Notes: generated by a model not told the origin, from the sequence alone. A stretch of DNA of 64,000 nucleotides from an uncultured Spirochaetales bacterium (GCA_944392695.1 CALXXN010000009.1:1-64000); one strand, 5' to 3'; shown: positions 1 to 9,197, counted from the stretch's first letter. Made by a program: numbers and translations.

Positions 1-90
1 AGCAATTGAAAAGGCCTTCATGAAAGGCAATCTCGATTGTCATGGACCGTTGAAGGGCGAAGCTTCCACCTTTTAAGATGGAGGTAGTTC

Positions 91-510
91 ACTTACCGCG
101 TCAGGAGGGATGATGGGGATGACAGCGTAGACTTCGGCATCCGCATCATCATGGTGAACGGCACCTACAGGGGCCCGGGCCCAGTAGGCAAGGTGAACAA
201 CGACATGTTCCAGCGACGTAATGGTTTCTTCTATTTCCCGATACTGGAGGAGTCGCTGGAAGCCATCACGACAGGATCCAGGAGGATCGAGATGTGTGGA
301 ATCGTTGAGCAGTATGGCATCTACAAGGCGGAGCAGAAGGCTGCTGAGTTGCAGGAGCGGTTCGAAAAGGAACGCGCTGAGATGAATGAGCAATTCGAAA
401 ATGAACGCGAGTCACTTGCACGCCAGATGTTGGCAGACAATATGCCAATCGAAAAGATCATGAGCTACACGAAGTTGAGCCGCGAGGCTGTACTGGCTTT
501 GATGGCCTGA
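91..510 (+). pseudogene. Decayed Rpn-family (PD-(D/E)XK) nuclease/transposase, C-terminal part
   Basis: The open frame runs from a stop at 88-90 to 510. Its first part (reading FGIRIIMVNGTYRG) resembles the core of Rpn recombination-promoting nucleases. The C-terminus, a charged coiled-coil rich in Glu/Lys/Arg followed by ARQMLADNMPIEKIMSYTKL, is typical of the family tail. The stretch between these parts, around 195-290, is far shorter than in full-length relatives. No nuclease N-terminus is in frame upstream, so this is read as an internally deleted remnant. The first in-frame ATG is at 151, but it is probably not a true start. A second short reading frame ends at 85 and may belong to the same broken gene or to another upstream gene. 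Confidence 0.55.
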
Positions 511-781
511 GTCATGACGGGCCGCTGTGGGATAGGAGCCATGGCAGCCTCTTGCCATCATGGTCAAGTGGGATGGTAGGAAGAATGCATGGTGTGTCTG
601 TCCATGGGCTGTTGACGCCATGTCATGCCTATTGTCGTACTTTGTGTCCGACCACGTTGCAAAAATACAGGATGTATGGGAAATTGGAATCCTGACCAAA
701 TAAGAAAGGCGGCGTGGTAATGGAAATCCCTTACAATTGCAACCTCATATATGACTGTGTGCCGAGGAGGGTGGAAGAAGC

Positions 782-1492
782 GTGAACATCATACTCTTTC
801 CACCAGGACAGCGCCGTTTCGACAGGGAGGATCCCAGGGCCCAGCATATCATCAAGGTGCTGCACCTCCGTGCCGATGACAGTTTCACTGCAGGGGAGTT
901 CAATGGCATGCGTGGTCATGGGATCATCACTTCTCTTGATGATGGGGCTGTCAGCTTCGATTTCCATGCGGAATCTGATGACGCCGCCCTCCAGCCGTTG
1001 ACTGTCCTCCTCGCCATGGTCAGGCCGATCTGCATGAGACGCATCCTCAGGGAGCTCTCATCGATGGGGGTTGGACGTATCGTGCTGACTTCCTCCCAGC
1101 TGGGTGAGAAGAGCTACAGGGAGGCCGGACTCTACAAGGATGGTGAGTACGCCCAGATCCTGGTCGATGGCGCGATGCAGGGTGGCCATACCGGCCTTCC
1201 AGAAGTCGTCTTCGCCTCATCGGCCAAAGAGGCCATCGGCCTTTGCGCAGATGATGGCGCCCACCTCCTCTTGGACAATGTCATAGGAGCGGTGGGTTTT
1301 TCCGACCTCGACCTCAGGGGTCGTCATGTGACACTGGCGATTGGTCCTGAAAGGGGTTGGAGTGATGAGGAGAGGTCTCTCTTCCTCTCTGCTGCTTACG
1401 AAGGGGTCCTTATCGGACATCATATATTGAGGACGGAGACGGCTGCGGTCGCGGCACCGTCCCTGGCCCTGCTGTGCATGGGCCTGATCTAG
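782..1492 (+). CDS. rsmE: 16S rRNA (uracil-1498-N3)-methyltransferase RsmE
   Basis: SPOUT-class methyltransferase that methylates U1498 of 16S rRNA. The 236-residue length is normal. The C-terminal knot is clear: AIGPERGWSDEE around residue 181, then HHILRTETAAVA near the end, which form the SAM-binding loop. The N-terminal PUA-like part begins with MNIILFP, and HIIKVLHLR follows. The start is GTG at 782, chosen because a purine-rich GGAGGGTGGAAG lies just upstream and the family begins there. The stop codon is embedded in the AGGAGG ribosome site of thyX, so the two genes are translationally linked. The 270 bases before it (511-781) hold nothing I recognise. Confidence 0.93.
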   Translation: MNIILFPPGQRRFDREDPRAQHIIKVLHLRADDSFTAGEFNGMRGHGIITSLDDGAVSFDFHAESDDAALQPLTVLLAMVRPICMRRILRELSSMGVGRIVLTSSQLGEKSYREAGLYKDGEYAQILVDGAMQGGHTGLPEVVFASSAKEAIGLCADDGAHLLLDNVIGAVGFSDLDLRGRHVTLAIGPERGWSDEERSLFLSAAYEGVLIGHHILRTETAAVAAPSLALLCMGLI

Positions 1493-1499
1493 GAGGAAA

Positions 1500-2327
1500 A
1501 TGATGGCACACTGTGTCGTGGAGGCCGCCGAGGCCATTCTTGACAAAAGCTTCCCAGTGCTCGACAAGGGCTTTGTCCGCCTTGTCGACTACCTTGGCTC
1601 TGACCAGAGGATCGTGCAGAGCGCCAGGGTCAGCTATGGGGAAGGGACCAAGACTTACCGCCAGGACAAGGGCCTGATCAACTATTTGATGCGCAACGAC
1701 CATACCTCACCCTTTGAGCAGGTCGTCTTCACCTTCCATGTCAAGGCTCCGATCTTCGTCGCAAGGCAGTGGGTGCGCCACCGCACAGCGAGGATGAATG
1801 AAATATCCGGACGCTACTCTGTCATGAAGGACGAGACCTATCTTCCAGATCCTTCCTGGATCGCACTCCAGAGTGAGGACAACAAGCAGGGTAGGAAGAG
1901 CGAACCTGTAGATGAGGTGGTGGCGGAGAAGGTCCGCTCCATACTCTCAGCGGATTCCCAGAAGACGTTCGACAGCTACCAGGAACTCCTCGACATGGGC
2001 ATCGCCCGTGAGATCGCACGTATCAACCTGCCTCTTTCGACTTATACGGAGTTCTACTGGGAGATTGACCTGCACAACCTCTTCCACTTCCTCGCACTAC
2101 GCCTTGATGGACACGCCCAGGCTGAGATCCGGGCCTATGCCGAGGTCATGTTCGAGATGGTCAAGACTGTCTGCCCGATTGCCGCAGAAGCCTTTGTGAA
2201 CCACCGTTTGAATGCGAAGAAGTTCTCGGCTGAGGAGATTGAAGCCGTACGTGCCATGGTCGATGGCAAGGAGCTGCCGCTTGAGGGCAGGGCGAAGGAG
2301 ATCTTCCTGGAGAAGCTTGGCCGATGA
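1500..2327 (+). CDS. thyX: FAD-dependent thymidylate synthase ThyX
   Basis: Makes dTMP from dUMP with FAD, NADPH and methylene-THF. The ThyX signature is plain at about residues 89-103 (RHRTARMNEISGRYS; family form RHRxxSxNExSxRY, with Ala in place of the usual Ser). INLPLSTYTEFYWEIDLHNLFHFLALR and the preceding ARE sequence form the second conserved block that positions dUMP. The 275-residue length suits the family. AGGAGG at 1491-1496 precedes the ATG at 1500; a second ATG follows at once. It lies between rsmE and a DUF5655 gene in one transcription unit. No thyA-type gene is in the window. Confidence 0.95.
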   Translation: MMAHCVVEAAEAILDKSFPVLDKGFVRLVDYLGSDQRIVQSARVSYGEGTKTYRQDKGLINYLMRNDHTSPFEQVVFTFHVKAPIFVARQWVRHRTARMNEISGRYSVMKDETYLPDPSWIALQSEDNKQGRKSEPVDEVVAEKVRSILSADSQKTFDSYQELLDMGIAREIARINLPLSTYTEFYWEIDLHNLFHFLALRLDGHAQAEIRAYAEVMFEMVKTVCPIAAEAFVNHRLNAKKFSAEEIEAVRAMVDGKELPLEGRAKEIFLEKLGR

Positions 2328-2710
2328 CTGATGCTGAGAAGGCTTTCTTCGCTGGCCATGAGGCCGTGCTTCCTGTTTATGAGGCATTGAGGGAGCTCTT
2401 CTTCCACCTATGCCCTGGCCTTGAGGTCAGGGTTTCGAAGACACAGGTCTCCTTTCTTCCATCAGTGATGGCGGCCTGTGTCTCCTTCCTTCCCGCACGC
2501 CGCAAGGCTGAGCGTCCTCCTGTGTGGCTCACACTGACGCTCTGCCTGCCGTACAGGATTGAGTCGGCGCGTATCGCACAGTGCAGCGAGCCTTATCCGA
2601 TGCGCTGGACACACCACATCATGCTCTCCTCTGTCGAAGAGGTCGACGATGAACTGGCCAGTTGGGCCGCTGAGGCCTTTGACTGGGCGCTTGAACGCAC
2701 TACTCGCTGA
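2324..2710 (+). CDS. DUF5655 domain protein
   Basis: A 128-residue cytoplasmic protein matching the DUF5655 pattern: VSKTQVSFLPSVMAACVSFLPARR, then LTLCLPYRIESARIA, then EPYPMRWTHHIMLSSVEEVDDEL. The family is widespread and has no established function; its fold has been likened to DNA-binding or transport-associated domains, which I do not rely on. The ATGA overlap with the thyX stop shows coupling. It converges with the esterase gene on the other strand, and the two coding ends share about 11 bases. Confidence 0.8.
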   Translation: MTDAEKAFFAGHEAVLPVYEALRELFFHLCPGLEVRVSKTQVSFLPSVMAACVSFLPARRKAERPPVWLTLTLCLPYRIESARIAQCSEPYPMRWTHHIMLSSVEEVDDELASWAAEAFDWALERTTR

Positions 2711-3461
2711 AATCCAGGGTCTTTGAGAGCCATTTCAGGCAGAGGCCTGTCCATGCGGCCATGTCCTCGTTAGCCGTTCCAACCTCCTGTGTGCAGATTG
2801 AAGAGCCGTGTATGCCATGTGGCCAGACGTGGAGCTCGAAGGGCACGCCCTTGGCTGCAAGGGCCTGGCAGAACAGGAGGGAGTTCCTGACATCGACAGA
2901 CTTGTCATCCGAGCTGTGGAAGATGAAGGCTGGTGGTGTGGCTTCTGTGACCTGGTTTTCCAAACTGTATCGTTCAAGCTTGGCCTTATCTCCTGCGCAG
3001 AGCGTGTCGAATGAGCCACGGTGGGCGTAGGGCCCGCTTGTGATCACAGGGTAGCCGAGCACCATGGCCTTCGCCTTGCAGTCCTTTGACAAAAGTACGT
3101 AGGAGGCTGTCGCATGGGCGCCTGCCGAGAAGCCCATCACAGCCATCCTTGTGGTGTCGAGCCTCCATTCATCAGCGTTCTTGAGGATTTCATCGACAAG
3201 CGCTTCGAGTGCTTCCACAGGGCCTTCCTCCCTGAGTGCCTCCCCAATGGGGTAGTGGAGGATGAAGCAGTCATAGGAGTGGGAGAAGAAGCGCATGGCC
3301 ACAGGTTCCCCCTCCCTTGGGGAGAGGTGCTGGTAGCCGCCACCTGGCAGTACGATCAAGACTGGATGACGCTCATGCGTTTTACAGTATGGTGACAGGT
3401 CATCATGAAGATAGGCGAAGGCCTTTGCATGTCTTGTCAATTCCAGCTCAAAGCGCCTCAT
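2700..3461 (-). CDS. Alpha/beta-hydrolase, acetyl-esterase type
   Basis: Probable cytoplasmic carbohydrate/acetyl esterase of the BD-FAE/acetylxylan esterase group. Visible elements: LPGGGYQHLSPREGEP (oxyanion loop), GFSAGAHATASY (GxSxG nucleophile elbow), SSDDKSVDVRNSLLF (acid) and WPHGIHGSS (catalytic His). There is no signal peptide. The ATG at 3461 (MRRFELE) is chosen because AAGGAGA lies seven bases upstream, inside the end of the membrane-protein gene; the longer frame to 3530 would run through that gene. The two genes overlap by 14 bases and are co-transcribed. The substrate is unknown. Confidence 0.82.
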   Translation of the reverse strand: MRRFELELTRHAKAFAYLHDDLSPYCKTHERHPVLIVLPGGGYQHLSPREGEPVAMRFFSHSYDCFILHYPIGEALREEGPVEALEALVDEILKNADEWRLDTTRMAVMGFSAGAHATASYVLLSKDCKAKAMVLGYPVITSGPYAHRGSFDTLCAGDKAKLERYSLENQVTEATPPAFIFHSSDDKSVDVRNSLLFCQALAAKGVPFELHVWPHGIHGSSICTQEVGTANEDMAAWTGLCLKWLSKTLDFSE

Positions 3462-4419
3462 CCGACGTCTCCTTGAATTCCATGTTGGCGAAGATCCTCC
3501 CCAGCCGTTCATCCGTATAGTGTTCATCAAGGAAACGTGTCAGTGCGTTGTCCATCGTCGCCGTACCCTTGACGCGTTCTCCCCAGCGCCAGACGGCAAG
3601 TCCACTGACCGCCATGTCGATCACGAGGAAGATTGTCACAACCCAGGTCATTATCTTGCCTATGTGGTTGGGGATCCTCAGTGTCACCTTCGATACCCTT
3701 GGGTAGACCGACTTGATCCAGAAAACGCCAAGCGCGCCCCAGAAGACGGAGTAGAGCAGGCATACACGTCCATTGATGTTGAGTGGGATGTTGGAGTAGT
3801 CCCAGCTGGTCGAGTTGAACAAGGTCTCCTGGATAAGCGAGGCTATGTATTCGACGATTGTGCCTGCGATGAAGCCACCCCAGAACGAATAGCTTGCCGA
3901 CCGGTTGCGGTACTTGTACAGCACAAGCGTCAGCAGGGCGGCACCTGCCCCATAGAGAGGGCTGAAGGGGCCATAGACAAGGCCTTGGCGGCTTTCATAG
4001 TAGCCGTTGCTGACTATGCACCAGAGCGTCTCGATCACGACGCCTGCGAAGGAACCCATGAAGAAGATTATGCATATCTTGTAAAGGTTCATTCCCCTGG
4101 CGAAGTGATCAGCCAGGTTCTCTTCAACGTCGATCGTGTTGTTCGCAGGAGCCCGCGGGATGAGGAAGAATTTCTTCTTGCTTTTACGCGTGTCATTCAG
4201 CTTCGCTTCGAGCTCGTCTGTCACTTCATGAAGGAAGTGTGACCACTCCTGCGCCTTCTCTTCACTGGCCTTCAGCTTGTCAACCGTGGTCTGGATGTCG
4301 GCATAGAGCTTGTCGACTTCCTTCGGGGACATCGTTTCGACATTGGCGAGGGCGTTGTAAAACTCATTCAAGCGGCTTTCAATCCGCTCCTGGTTCAAGA
4401 GGCTGTTCTTCACAGGCAA
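3448..4419 (-). CDS. CmpB-family integral membrane protein (putative ABC permease, PF06541 type)
   Basis: About 323 residues. The N-terminal 100 residues are charged and coiled-coil-like (KEVDKLYADIQTTVDKLKASEEK). Five to six membrane segments follow, with hallmarks such as FFMGSFAGVVIETLWCI, GLVYGPFSPLYGAGA and the WDYSNIPLNINGRVCLLYSVFWG block of the CmpB family, often annotated as putative ABC transporter permeases. The function is not established. The longest frame begins at a TTG at 4419, only eight bases from the divergent longest uvrC frame; a GTG two codons later (4413) is an alternative. It is followed by the overlapping esterase gene. Confidence 0.75.
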   Translation of the reverse strand: MPVKNSLLNQERIESRLNEFYNALANVETMSPKEVDKLYADIQTTVDKLKASEEKAQEWSHFLHEVTDELEAKLNDTRKSKKKFFLIPRAPANNTIDVEENLADHFARGMNLYKICIIFFMGSFAGVVIETLWCIVSNGYYESRQGLVYGPFSPLYGAGAALLTLVLYKYRNRSASYSFWGGFIAGTIVEYIASLIQETLFNSTSWDYSNIPLNINGRVCLLYSVFWGALGVFWIKSVYPRVSKVTLRIPNHIGKIMTWVVTIFLVIDMAVSGLAVWRWGERVKGTATMDNALTRFLDEHYTDERLGRIFANMEFKETSDEAL

Positions 4420-4426
4420 AGTGTAA

Positions 4427-6265
4427 ATGAATAATGCTTATCCGCACAGCCCCTTCTTGAAGATGGCGGCCTTAAAGCCGACAATGGATGGGATGAGTGC
4501 GAAAGACCAGGCCCACGCCCTGCCAGAGAACCCGGGCGTATACATGATGAAGGACAGCAGCGACAAGATCATTTATGTCGGCAAGGCGAAGAACCTGCGC
4601 CGCCGTGTCTCGAGCTACTTCCTGCCCAACAGGGATGCCAAGACAAGCGCCCTTGTGGCGAAGATCGATCATATCGACTACATCATCACAGGCAACGAGT
4701 ACGAGGCCCTCGTACTTGAGAACAACCTGATCAAGCGGCACAAGCCCCATTACAACATCCTGCTGAAGGATGGCAAGAGCTACCCCATGATCCGGATCAC
4801 CAATGAGAAGTTCCCCAGGGTCATGAAGACCCGGCGCCTGGTAGACGATGGTTCGTCCTACTTCGGCCCCTTCAGTGCGACAGGGGCCTTGGAGGCTTAT
4901 ATGGACCTTATCCGGGACAACTATCCCCTGCGCCGCTGCTCCGGACCTATCGAACGCCATAAGGAGGCCTGCCTCTACTATCATATGCACAAGTGCCCGG
5001 GGCCTTGCATAGGCGCTGTGTCGGAGAAGGAGTACAAGGCCTCTGTCGATGAGATCAGGAGCTTCCTGTCGGGTGATGACGAGCGCTTGATGAAGAGGCT
5101 TGAGAAGGACATGAAGGATGCGGCCGCCAGGCTTGACTTCGAGACTGCGGCTGCGAAGAGGGACCTGGTCGATGCCCTTAAGAGCGTAACCAAGGCCCAG
5201 AGTGTCGAGGAGGCCTTCTCTGATGACAGCAGGGACTATGCGGCTGTCGCCCTCCGTGGCCCCTTGTGCTCTGTCTCGATCATACAGCTTCGTGATGGCC
5301 GTGTCGTAGGCAAGGCCCTCTACCGTGCCGAGACGATCAGTGATGAGACAGATGCCCTCCTGAGCTTCCTGGTCCAGTATTATAGTGATGGTTCCAACCT
5401 CCCGAAGGAGCTTTACGTCAACCAGGAGATAGATTCCGAACTCCTTGCCAAGTACTTCCGCGATGAGCTGGGGGTGCCACTCTTCATCGGCTTTCCAAAG
5501 GATGGACGCCATTACCGCATATTGCGCATGGCGGAGGTCAATGCAGGGGAGGATGTCGACAAGCGTCTTGGCCGCATAGACAACACCGATGCCCTTGAGC
5601 GGCTTCAGGAGCTGCTGGGCCTTGAGGTGCTTCCAGAACATATCGAGGGCTTTGATATCGCCCAGCTGGCTGGCAAGTACACTACAGCTTCCTTGATTGT
5701 CTTCCGTGGTGGCAAACCTTCCGTCAAGGACTACAGGCGTTTCAACATGCGTACGCTTGATGGGCGTATCGATGACTTCCAGTCGATGAGGGAGGCCGTG
5801 AGCCGGCGTTATTCCAGATTGCTGAACGAGGATGGAAAGCTTCCTGACCTGGTCATGGTCGATGGAGGCAAGGGCCAGGTCCATGTGGCTGTCGATGAGC
5901 TCGAGGGCCTAGGCCTCCAGATTCCTGTCGTCGGCCTTGCCGAGCGCAATGAGGAGATTGTCTTCCCTGATGACAGGCCCAACCTTGTCCTGGACAAGGC
6001 CGATCCCGCCCTCAGGGTGTTGATCGCCTTGCGCGACGAGTGCCACCGCTTCGCCACGAGCGCCAATCAGAGGATGCGAAGCCACGATGCAGGCTTCGCC
6101 CTCCTGCAGTCCATTGAAGGGGTGGGGAAGAAAAGGGCCGCGCAGGTGATGAAGGAATGTGGTTCTATTGAAGGTGTGCTTGCCTTGGATGCCGATGGCC
6201 TTGCCGCCAAGTGCTCAATACCCCGCACTGTAGCTGAGAGGATCATCAAAAAACTGACACTCTAG
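4427..6265 (+). CDS. uvrC: Excinuclease ABC subunit C
   Basis: Nucleotide excision repair endonuclease that makes the two incisions with UvrB. Order: GIY-YIG nuclease (PENPGVYMMKDSSDKIIYVGKAKNLRRRV), a Cys-rich stretch (CSGPIERHKEACLYYHMHKCPGPC), UVR helix around residues 215-245, the RNase-H-like C domain (FDIAQLAGKYTTAS; PDLVMVDGGKGQV), then a helix-hairpin-helix end (SIEGVGKKRAAQVM). The ATGs at 4460, 4484 and 4493 are more usual starts for the family than the first one at 4427, so the true 5' end is uncertain. The last 51 bases overlap holA on the other strand. Confidence 0.95.
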   Translation: MNNAYPHSPFLKMAALKPTMDGMSAKDQAHALPENPGVYMMKDSSDKIIYVGKAKNLRRRVSSYFLPNRDAKTSALVAKIDHIDYIITGNEYEALVLENNLIKRHKPHYNILLKDGKSYPMIRITNEKFPRVMKTRRLVDDGSSYFGPFSATGALEAYMDLIRDNYPLRRCSGPIERHKEACLYYHMHKCPGPCIGAVSEKEYKASVDEIRSFLSGDDERLMKRLEKDMKDAAARLDFETAAAKRDLVDALKSVTKAQSVEEAFSDDSRDYAAVALRGPLCSVSIIQLRDGRVVGKALYRAETISDETDALLSFLVQYYSDGSNLPKELYVNQEIDSELLAKYFRDELGVPLFIGFPKDGRHYRILRMAEVNAGEDVDKRLGRIDNTDALERLQELLGLEVLPEHIEGFDIAQLAGKYTTASLIVFRGGKPSVKDYRRFNMRTLDGRIDDFQSMREAVSRRYSRLLNEDGKLPDLVMVDGGKGQVHVAVDELEGLGLQIPVVGLAERNEEIVFPDDRPNLVLDKADPALRVLIALRDECHRFATSANQRMRSHDAGFALLQSIEGVGKKRAAQVMKECGSIEGVLALDADGLAAKCSIPRTVAERIIKKLTL

Positions 6266-7294
6266 GCTGAGTCCGCACTTCCTTCCATGTGAGCTGATCA
6301 CTGTCCTGAGGAGGAGTGAGAGCACACCCCAGGCCTCTTCAGCGGAGGCTGTCTTGACCTCGGTCTCGGATTCCTCCAAGAGGAGTATGATCCCACGTAC
6401 CTCTTCGAGGCTGTAGTGTGACGCTGCCGCCCTGAATGTGTCCTTGTCGCGTATCGTCCTGATGCCCTTGGCCTCCACAGCACCGCTTGAGAGCGCTGAA
6501 GCCTCCTTGAAAGCCTCTTCTTCTCCAAGCGCCTGGCGCAGTGTGATGAAGCTCTCCAGCATGCGGAACTGCCGGAGCAGGATGGTGAGGATCGACATCT
6601 GTGCACGTGGGTCAGTGGTGAGTATGCGTCTGAGGGAGGAGAGGGAACGTCTCAGGTCCGCCCTGGCGACCTGGGCGAAGAGGCTGAAGCCATCCTCGCT
6701 CTTTGTGTGGGTCAGGTAGGATGAGATGTCCTCGCTGTCGATCTGCTTGTCAGCCTTCCTGCTGACGATGAAGAAGGTCAGCAGCTGGCTGCATGTCTGC
6801 TTCATCTCAAGCGTGTTGTTGTCGACCATGTCGAGGATCAGGCGTATGGCATCTGCGCTGATATCCCAGCCTTCACGACGGAAGAAGGAGCGAATCCAGT
6901 CCTGTTTCTTGTTCTCAAAGAGCTCCCAGAAGGTCTGCACCCTGTCCTTTGGCAGGGCCTTTGTGATGGCTGCAGGCAGGCTGTAGGCTGTCTCGCTGGA
7001 AAGCACGACAAGGCTTGCCGGCGCATCTGGCGCGTTGATGAAGTTGATTATTGTCTTGTTGACAGGGCTGTCCTTCCTCAATTCCTCATAATGCTTGAGG
7101 ACGACAAGCGTGTAGGATGCGAACAGGGAAGGTGAGAGCAGGGCTTCCTCAAGCTGGCCTGGTTCTGTCTCGAAGGCGAAGAGCGTGACACGTTCCAGGT
7201 CGGGATGGGCCTTCCTCAGACCTTGTTCCTTCTCTTCGACCCAGGCCTGCTTGGAGCCTTCCTCAGGTCCCATCAGGAAGCTGACATCATTCAT
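6215..7294 (-). CDS. holA: DNA polymerase III delta subunit
   Basis: Clamp-loader delta subunit, which opens the beta sliding clamp. About 359 residues with the delta layout: an N-terminal AAA-like domain without Walker motifs (SFLMGPEEGSKQAWVEEKEQ; TLVVLKHYEEL), a middle lid (FRREGWDISADAIRLILDMVDNNTLEMKQTCSQL), and a helical C-terminal collar (LLRQFRMLESFITL). The ATG at 7294 is preferred over 7300 because GGAGG abuts 7300 and sits six bases from 7294. It lies 52 bases behind the LexA-like gene and may be read with it. The 3' end overlaps the end of uvrC convergently. Confidence 0.85.
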   Translation of the reverse strand: MNDVSFLMGPEEGSKQAWVEEKEQGLRKAHPDLERVTLFAFETEPGQLEEALLSPSLFASYTLVVLKHYEELRKDSPVNKTIINFINAPDAPASLVVLSSETAYSLPAAITKALPKDRVQTFWELFENKKQDWIRSFFRREGWDISADAIRLILDMVDNNTLEMKQTCSQLLTFFIVSRKADKQIDSEDISSYLTHTKSEDGFSLFAQVARADLRRSLSSLRRILTTDPRAQMSILTILLRQFRMLESFITLRQALGEEEAFKEASALSSGAVEAKGIRTIRDKDTFRAAASHYSLEEVRGIILLLEESETEVKTASAEEAWGVLSLLLRTVISSHGRKCGLSLECQFFDDPLSYSAGY

Positions 7295-7346
7295 CCTCAT
7301 CCTCCGTTTGAATCAAGAGCAATGTATCCTGCGTCATCAGGCCAGG

Positions 7347-7952
7347 TCAACCGAAGAAGCGCACCATGGAATGCAGGACAGCCTGGATGGAACAGCTGCT
7401 GCAGCTGATATTACCCACGCTGTCACACTCCGCCTGGAGTATGATCTTGCCTCCATGGCGGCTGATCCGCCTGAGTTCAAGCCTCTCCCCACCTTCGAGT
7501 GCCGCGATGACGACCTGGCCATCGGCAGCCTCTTTTGTCCGCCTGAACACCAGCAGGTCACCTGGGCGTACTGCGAGGTTCTCGAGGAGCTTGGATGAGA
7601 TGCGCATGCAGAAGTAATCATGGTCAGGGGACAGGCCTAGTGCTGAAGCATTGAACTGCTCCCTTGTGCGTGTCGCGCCAGCGAGGCAGGCCTCCTCGTT
7701 GAAAAGGGGTATGAAGGTGATTCCTGGCCTGTATTCATCCCATTCTGTCAGGAAGATGCCCCTGGCCTTGTTGTGTTCCACCCTCAGCTCACCCTTGCGG
7801 GCCAAGGCCTTCACATGATACCAGGCACCTGTGTCACTCATTGAGAAGTGCTGGGCGATCTCATTGATAGTCGGTGCGCTGTTGTGCTGGGCGAAGTGGC
7901 TCCTGATGAAGCGCAGGACCTCGCCCTGCCGCTGTGTCAGGCCTTCAGACAT
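7347..7952 (-). CDS. LexA-like regulator with apparently defective protease dyad
   Basis: A 201-residue protein with a LexA winged helix (LTQRQGEVLRFIRSHF, PTINEIAQHFSMSDTGAWYHVKALARKGEL) and an S24-like C-terminal domain (VRPGDLLVFRRTKEAADGQVVIAAL). Aligning by eye to E. coli LexA, the catalytic Ser119 position falls on Leu or needs an insertion to reach a Ser (RISSKLLENLAVRPGD). The Lys156 position reads Arg (ELRRI, not VKR). Self-cleavage therefore looks doubtful. An AG dipeptide (CLAGAT) lies near the usual cleavage site. The start at 7952 overlaps the ptsH stop by 8 bases. It ends the hprK-ptsH operon, an odd place for an SOS repressor; its target is unknown. Confidence 0.75.
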   Translation of the reverse strand: MSEGLTQRQGEVLRFIRSHFAQHNSAPTINEIAQHFSMSDTGAWYHVKALARKGELRVEHNKARGIFLTEWDEYRPGITFIPLFNEEACLAGATRTREQFNASALGLSPDHDYFCMRISSKLLENLAVRPGDLLVFRRTKEAADGQVVIAALEGGERLELRRISRHGGKIILQAECDSVGNISCSSCSIQAVLHSMVRFFG

Positions 7953-8214
7953 TGGCTTCGAACCTCGCCTTGAAGAGGGCCTGCATGGCGTCCATGAGCT
8001 CCTTCTCGTCTTCACCATCGCAGATGCAGGTGAGCTTTGTCTTGTAAGTCGCTCCGAGCGTGATGATGCCCATGATCGACTTTCCATTGACCTTCATCGT
8101 GTCCCGGACGAAGAAGATGTCAGCCTTGAAGCGGTTCGCTGTCTTGACGATCTCGCTGGCAGGACGGGCGTGGATGCCGGCCCTGTTCTCCACAGTCAGC
8201 TCCCTTGTGGTCAT
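7945..8214 (-). CDS. ptsH: Phosphocarrier protein HPr
   Basis: An 89-residue HPr. His15 sits in GIHARPAS, the site phosphorylated by Enzyme I, and Ser46 in KSIMGI, the site phosphorylated by HPr kinase. Both are intact and at canonical numbering. The ATG at 8214 lies in an ATGA overlap with the hprK stop, and the end overlaps the LexA-like gene. No Enzyme I gene or sugar-specific EIIBC is in the window; the only EIIA is the PtsN-like protein at 18.8 kb. This suggests a signalling role. Confidence 0.93.
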   Translation of the reverse strand: MTTRELTVENRAGIHARPASEIVKTANRFKADIFFVRDTMKVNGKSIMGIITLGATYKTKLTCICDGEDEKELMDAMQALFKARFEANV

Positions 8215-9197
8215 TTGTCATCATCCTCCTGTCCGCTTTGGTAGATCCCCCGGGCGGCTTCGCCTTCGAGCCAGCTCATGACATTGCGGTCGAAGTCCCT
8301 GGCAGAGTAGAAGCCCTGTTTCTTGAGCCTCTCATTGCGTACGGCGGTCTCGATGAGTATGGGGATGTTGCGTCCTGGACGCACCGGGATGTCGACCCTG
8401 GGGATCTTGACACCAAGGATTTCATCCTGGAGGCTGTCCCCGATCCTGTCATAACTACGTCCCTCATCCCAGCGTTCGAGGTGGACACAGAGCTGTACCT
8501 GTTTCTTCTCCCTGATTGCTCCGACACCATACATGTTCGTGATGTTTATGATGCCTATGCCCCTGATTTCCATATGGTGGGCAAACATCGAGTTCTCTCC
8601 GCTGCCGATGATGTAGGCATCCGATATGTTCTTGAGCTTCACAGTGTCATCGCTGATCAGGCGGTGTCCACGACCAATCAACTCGAGTGCTGTCTCGCTC
8701 TTGCCGACTCCCGCATCCCCTGTGATCAGGACCCCGATGCCGAAGACTTCGACAAGGACACCGTGTATGGTCTCTGTCTTGGCGAAGACTTCATCGAGTA
8801 TGCTGTAAGCACGGCGGGAGAAGTCCGATGAGTCCAGCTCTGTCGTCAGGAGGGCGATCGCATGCTCCTCTGCCATCTCGCAGACATTGTCAGATGGACG
8901 TCCGCTGTCTGTGAACACACAGCATGGGATGGTCGTCGAGAGGATCTTCTCCATGTTCTCGAGCTTGCCTGACTCTTCCATCAGGCGCAGGTAGCCCTGC
9001 TCACCACGTCCGAAGAGCTGTATGCTCTTGCTGTTGAAGTCAGTGAAATAGCCAGACAACGGCAGGCCAGGCCTGCTGAGCATGGCGCTGCCAAGTGTGC
9101 GCGACAGTCCACTACGTCCAGCTATGCACTTGAGACGCAGATGGTTGTGTTCCTTGAGGTCTATGTCCAGGAGGTCGAGTACCGTGAAATCCTGCAT
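8211..9197 (-). CDS. hprK: HPr kinase/phosphorylase
   Basis: Phosphorylates and dephosphorylates HPr at Ser46. The N-terminal DRTGG-like domain is followed by the kinase core: HGVLVEVFGIGVLITGDAGVGKSETALELIGRGHRLISDD, which contains the P-loop GDAGVGKS and the catalytic His and Asp. The HprK signature GIGIINITNMYGVGAIRE follows. The ATG at 9197 (MQDFTVLDLL) fits the family start; a frame extends six codons further. First gene of a tightly overlapping hprK-ptsH-lexA-like operon. Confidence 0.93.
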   Translation of the reverse strand: MQDFTVLDLLDIDLKEHNHLRLKCIAGRSGLSRTLGSAMLSRPGLPLSGYFTDFNSKSIQLFGRGEQGYLRLMEESGKLENMEKILSTTIPCCVFTDSGRPSDNVCEMAEEHAIALLTTELDSSDFSRRAYSILDEVFAKTETIHGVLVEVFGIGVLITGDAGVGKSETALELIGRGHRLISDDTVKLKNISDAYIIGSGENSMFAHHMEIRGIGIINITNMYGVGAIREKKQVQLCVHLERWDEGRSYDRIGDSLQDEILGVKIPRVDIPVRPGRNIPILIETAVRNERLKKQGFYSARDFDRNVMSWLEGEAARGIYQSGQEDDDK

